64,000 bases of DNA from Phaseolus vulgaris (lineage: Eukaryota > Streptophyta > Magnoliopsida > Fabales > Fabaceae). The notes beneath the pieces were generated by a model, which saw only the letters and a program-made list of their open reading frames with translations, made no database searches and was not told the origin of the DNA. The stretch covers positions 3,742,791-3,806,790 of the forward strand of contig NC_023753.2 of assembly GCF_000499845.2 (NCBI RefSeq), given 5' to 3'. Below are positions 61,365 to 64,000 of the stretch, piece by piece (the first letter of the stretch is position 1; each line of letters starts with the position of its first letter). Both the position numbers and the translations under genes were made by a program.

Positions 61365-61550
61365 ATTTAAATCAAACAACCAATTCTCAATCACAACACT
61401 TTCAATTTCAATCAAACTACAATCTACTCAGAACAAGAAATCTTGCAAGAAAATCTAGCATTTAAATCAAACAACCAATTCTCAATCACAACACTTTCAA
61501 TTTCAATCAAACTACAATCTACTCAGAACAAGAAATCTTGCAACAAAATC
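61365..61550. repeat. 95-bp tandem duplication in LTR B
   Basis: ATTTAAATCAAACAACCAAT begins at 61365 and again at 61460, both running to AGAACAAGAAATCTTGCAA. LTR A has one copy only. Confidence 0.88.
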
Positions 61551-62202
61551 TGGAATTGTTGACCTCGTCATACTCACATTCAAATCTTCTAACCTATGGT
61601 TCTATTGAAGATTTTAAACTAGCTTCCTTTACCTTTACTTGAGCATATGCTCACGAAGAGCTCCAAACCTACCAAAATCTTCAAAAGTAGCTTAACTCTA
61701 TAAGAGATTCTGATCGGGCAATCTTATAGATTTTATAGAATTCACTGTCAGGAGTCCAATGGCAGACTCCGATCGTCAAATCTATAAGCGAGGAGATCAG
61801 AATCTTAGAGAGAAGGGAGAGAAAGGAAAAGGAAAACTTTTAGAGAGATGGTGGTTCTTTTAAAATGAAACCTGAATAACTGAATTTTCTATTTATATGT
61901 CATTTCATTTTAATAATAAAATATTCAAGTATCATTTAAAATATACCACTTCTACTCTAAGGTTACTTTTTTTAGACCCTTACACCTTCAACTTCTTATT
62001 ACCTAATAGTTTAATCTTTGTGATCAACTTATCAGTGAATTTAAGATATCTCATCATTTACTTAATGAACTAACATTATTAATATCACTTCATCTAAAGC
62101 ATGACACCATCCTGATATCTCACACACTCGCCCATAAAGGGTCACACAATCCCATAACAGACAATACATAAAAGATCATAGATTCATAAAAAAATCGTAA
62201 AA

Positions 62203-62470
62203 CATATATATATATATATATATATAATATTTATCGATTCAAATGGGTCATGACCACACACACAATTCACACATACCAAAACATGCACACATGCTCGAAT
62301 GTACGCATGCACGCACACCCACACCCACACATGCATATGGACACACACACAAATAGACATAGACACACACATGCACACTCGCTCGCACCTACACATGCAC
62401 GCACGCACACACCCACACACACATGACAAAAAACATATACATATTAAACAAACAATACACACACATAACA
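62203..62470. repeat. TA and CA microsatellite cluster
   Basis: A (TA)n run at 62203-62226 is followed by an impure (CA)n tract (about 62257-62465) of ACACAC, GCACAC and CCACAC units. Cys/Val- or His/Thr-rich frames across it come from composition alone. Confidence 0.9.
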
Positions 62471-63972
62471 CCATGTTTCTTGAATGTGTTCATCTTGCCT
62501 AAACGACATCCCTTTACTGGAATTGGAAGTAGACATTTTGCTTAAGCAACTACATGTCACTTAGTGTTTCGTAACTTAACTTTCATGATGTCGTTTTAGT
62601 GACCTACATGTGTTGGAATCTTCAAACAAGTTTCAAACCCTCTAACACTTTATCACTAATGCTTAAGTAATCAATCATCGCTTAAGCGACATGTGTTTTA
62701 TGTGTTTTATAAGAGAGAGTTATATTGGTCTTTCTCTTGCTTATGGTAGGTGCTCTCCTTGAATTACATCATCTACTCTTGAGCATCCATACATATCATA
62801 AATGATGCTGAGTAGTAAATGTAATGATTATACACTTGAATGTTGGTAGCAACATTTTCATGAAAACGAGAGAAAACTCAATGCTTTTCATTACGAAAAA
62901 TCATTCTCCTGCATCCAATTCAATAAAGACACAATTGGCATGCCTCAAAACATCCATAATCTTAATTGTACTTAGTATTTCTTCCATATCATATATGTAA
63001 AATTGTATATTTCCACTCCAACATACGCATAACTTATACTATCATACATCTCACTCTCAACTAAAGAACCATATAAATTGTATACATGAAAGACCTTACC
63101 ATGATTGAATCCTGCCTGTTATCAAAACTTTGTTCTCACACTTGAAAAATCCCAAATCAATCGAGACAAGTTTCCAAAATCAAACTAAATCATTCAAAAA
63201 AAATAAAATTAATAGAGAATAACCTATTCACCTGTTGATCCACATAAATCTTTACTCAACAAGCTTCTTGAAACTATAGTCTGATAATATAGTTAGAATA
63301 TTCTCTATACCAAAAAAAAATAATAATTAATTATTTAAGTTTTAAGTGAGATAAAATTCCAAATAATAATGTATGTTTGTCTTATCTATTTGAAATATAA
63401 ATATTAAAATACAGGTGAGGTTATTGACTGGAAGTGCATGCAAGACTAATAGCATTTATTTTCCAAATCTTTTTGGTTGGTCTAACATTTATTTTGTAAA
63501 TCTGAATTGTGGATGAAGAATGGGGCCATAAACAGTGCAGAGCTCTGTAGGAAGAAGCTCCACAGGCTTTATATTGAGTTAGAAAAATGTGAGGACCTGA
63601 GCATGGGAAACTGCCGAAGCATGAGACAAAGAAGCATTAAGAACCTTGGACACTCACCACCCACTCTCTTCATCTATATCACCAAATCCTTTCACACCAT
63701 TCCCAATTGCACTTTCTTTTAACTACAAAATTAATGCTGCCATTATCCAATTGCATCGGGCCAAGTAACACATTTATTGAAACACCACCCAATTCAAGTA
63801 ACTCCTCAAAAAGTGAGGAAATGCTAAACACTCCCATCCAAACATACCTCTAAACTTAAATTATTTCAAAGACACTAAGTATTAGCATAAATTGGCATAT
63901 AACTTCAATCAATTTTAAATAATTTTAATATCATATAAAAGAATAAATTTTAAATTTAATTTTACAAAAATT
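62471..63972. other. Intergenic sequence
   Basis: Moderate-complexity sequence. 62510-62700 has AAGCGAC phrases (TTGCTTAAGCAACT, CGCTTAAGCGAC), short inverted repeats reminiscent of the palindromes in the solo LTRs. 63500-63720 is open for 71 codons without any family resemblance. No gene called. Confidence 0.45.
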
Positions 63973-64000
63973 CGTTGGAGATCTCACATCGACTAGAGAT
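63973..64000 (+). repeat. Start of another TGTTGGAGAT repeat, cut by the window end
   Basis: CGTTGGAGATCTCACATCGA followed by CTAGAGAT matches the first 28 bases of the copies at 46392 and 1635. Confidence 0.65.

Larger units (their letters stand above)
59845..61984 (+). mobile_element. Solo LTR B of the TGTAACATCCC family (2.14 kb)
   Basis: It starts TGTAACATCCC and ends AGACCCTTACA, with a perfect 5-bp target duplication CCTTC on both sides (59840-59844 and 61985-61989). There is no internal coding region. It aligns over its whole length with LTR A at 26835-29155, apart from differently placed internal duplications. Confidence 0.9.

Noticed and set aside
62184..62502. Cys/Val-rich minus-strand frame and His/Thr-rich plus-strand frame
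   Set aside because: Produced by the impure CA microsatellite; no codon bias or family resemblance.
63507..63722. 71-codon frame near the window end
   Set aside because: No family resemblance and no clear promoter or splice partner; may be the leader of a gene beyond the window, but I cannot support it.

Overview
This is a 64 kb stretch of AT-rich plant nuclear DNA. Genes with short GT-AG introns are scattered among LTR retrotransposons, a LINE relic and CACTA-type DNA transposons. The gene content (WLIM1, NAT-type transporters, a D-type cyclin, a CYSTM protein) is dicot-like. The repeat families, especially the LTR starting TGTAACATCCC and the repeat starting TGTTGGAGAT, resemble legumes of the bean/cowpea type. 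The legume assignment is an inference, not a search result.

Layout. 0.3-0.5 kb: two tRNA-Pro genes on the minus strand that differ only at the wobble base. 1.4-3.4 kb: five-exon WLIM1-like actin-bundling LIM gene (+). 4.9-5.4 kb: LINE relic. 5.8-6.4 kb: CACTA-type non-autonomous element with a 3-bp target duplication. 7.9-10.8 kb: tandem pair of small secreted cysteine-rich peptide genes (-). 10.9-12.7 kb: second CACTA-like element carrying two tRNA-like segments. 12.7-18.6 kb: broken Ty1/Copia element (-) with near-identical short LTRs. 21.8-22.9 kb: three-exon CYSTM gene (-) with a 46-nt last exon. 26.8-29.2 kb: solo LTR inserted in a CACTA-like relic. 31.4-42.9 kb: two complete tandem nucleobase-ascorbate transporter genes (+). 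44.3-45.4 kb: tandem duplication. 46.4-48.7 kb: decayed Copia element. 50.2-51.8 kb: five-exon D-type cyclin gene (+) with two upstream ORFs. 56.2-57.7 kb: old inverted LTR. 59.8-62.0 kb: second young solo LTR. 62-64 kb: microsatellites and the start of another TGTTGGAGAT repeat.

The genes do not form one pathway. The tandem pairs (tRNA-Pro, cysteine-rich peptides, transporters) show local duplication with divergence. The most interesting biology is the second transporter, which keeps an intact 515-codon frame and every splice site but has lost two signature residues. Next are compensatory base changes in palindromes of the three related LTRs, and duplication of a cysteine/proline module in the second secreted peptide. 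I found no CRISPR array, no operon and no wholly unknown multi-gene system. Exon boundaries were set by hand from GT-AG sites, reading frame and family resemblance.
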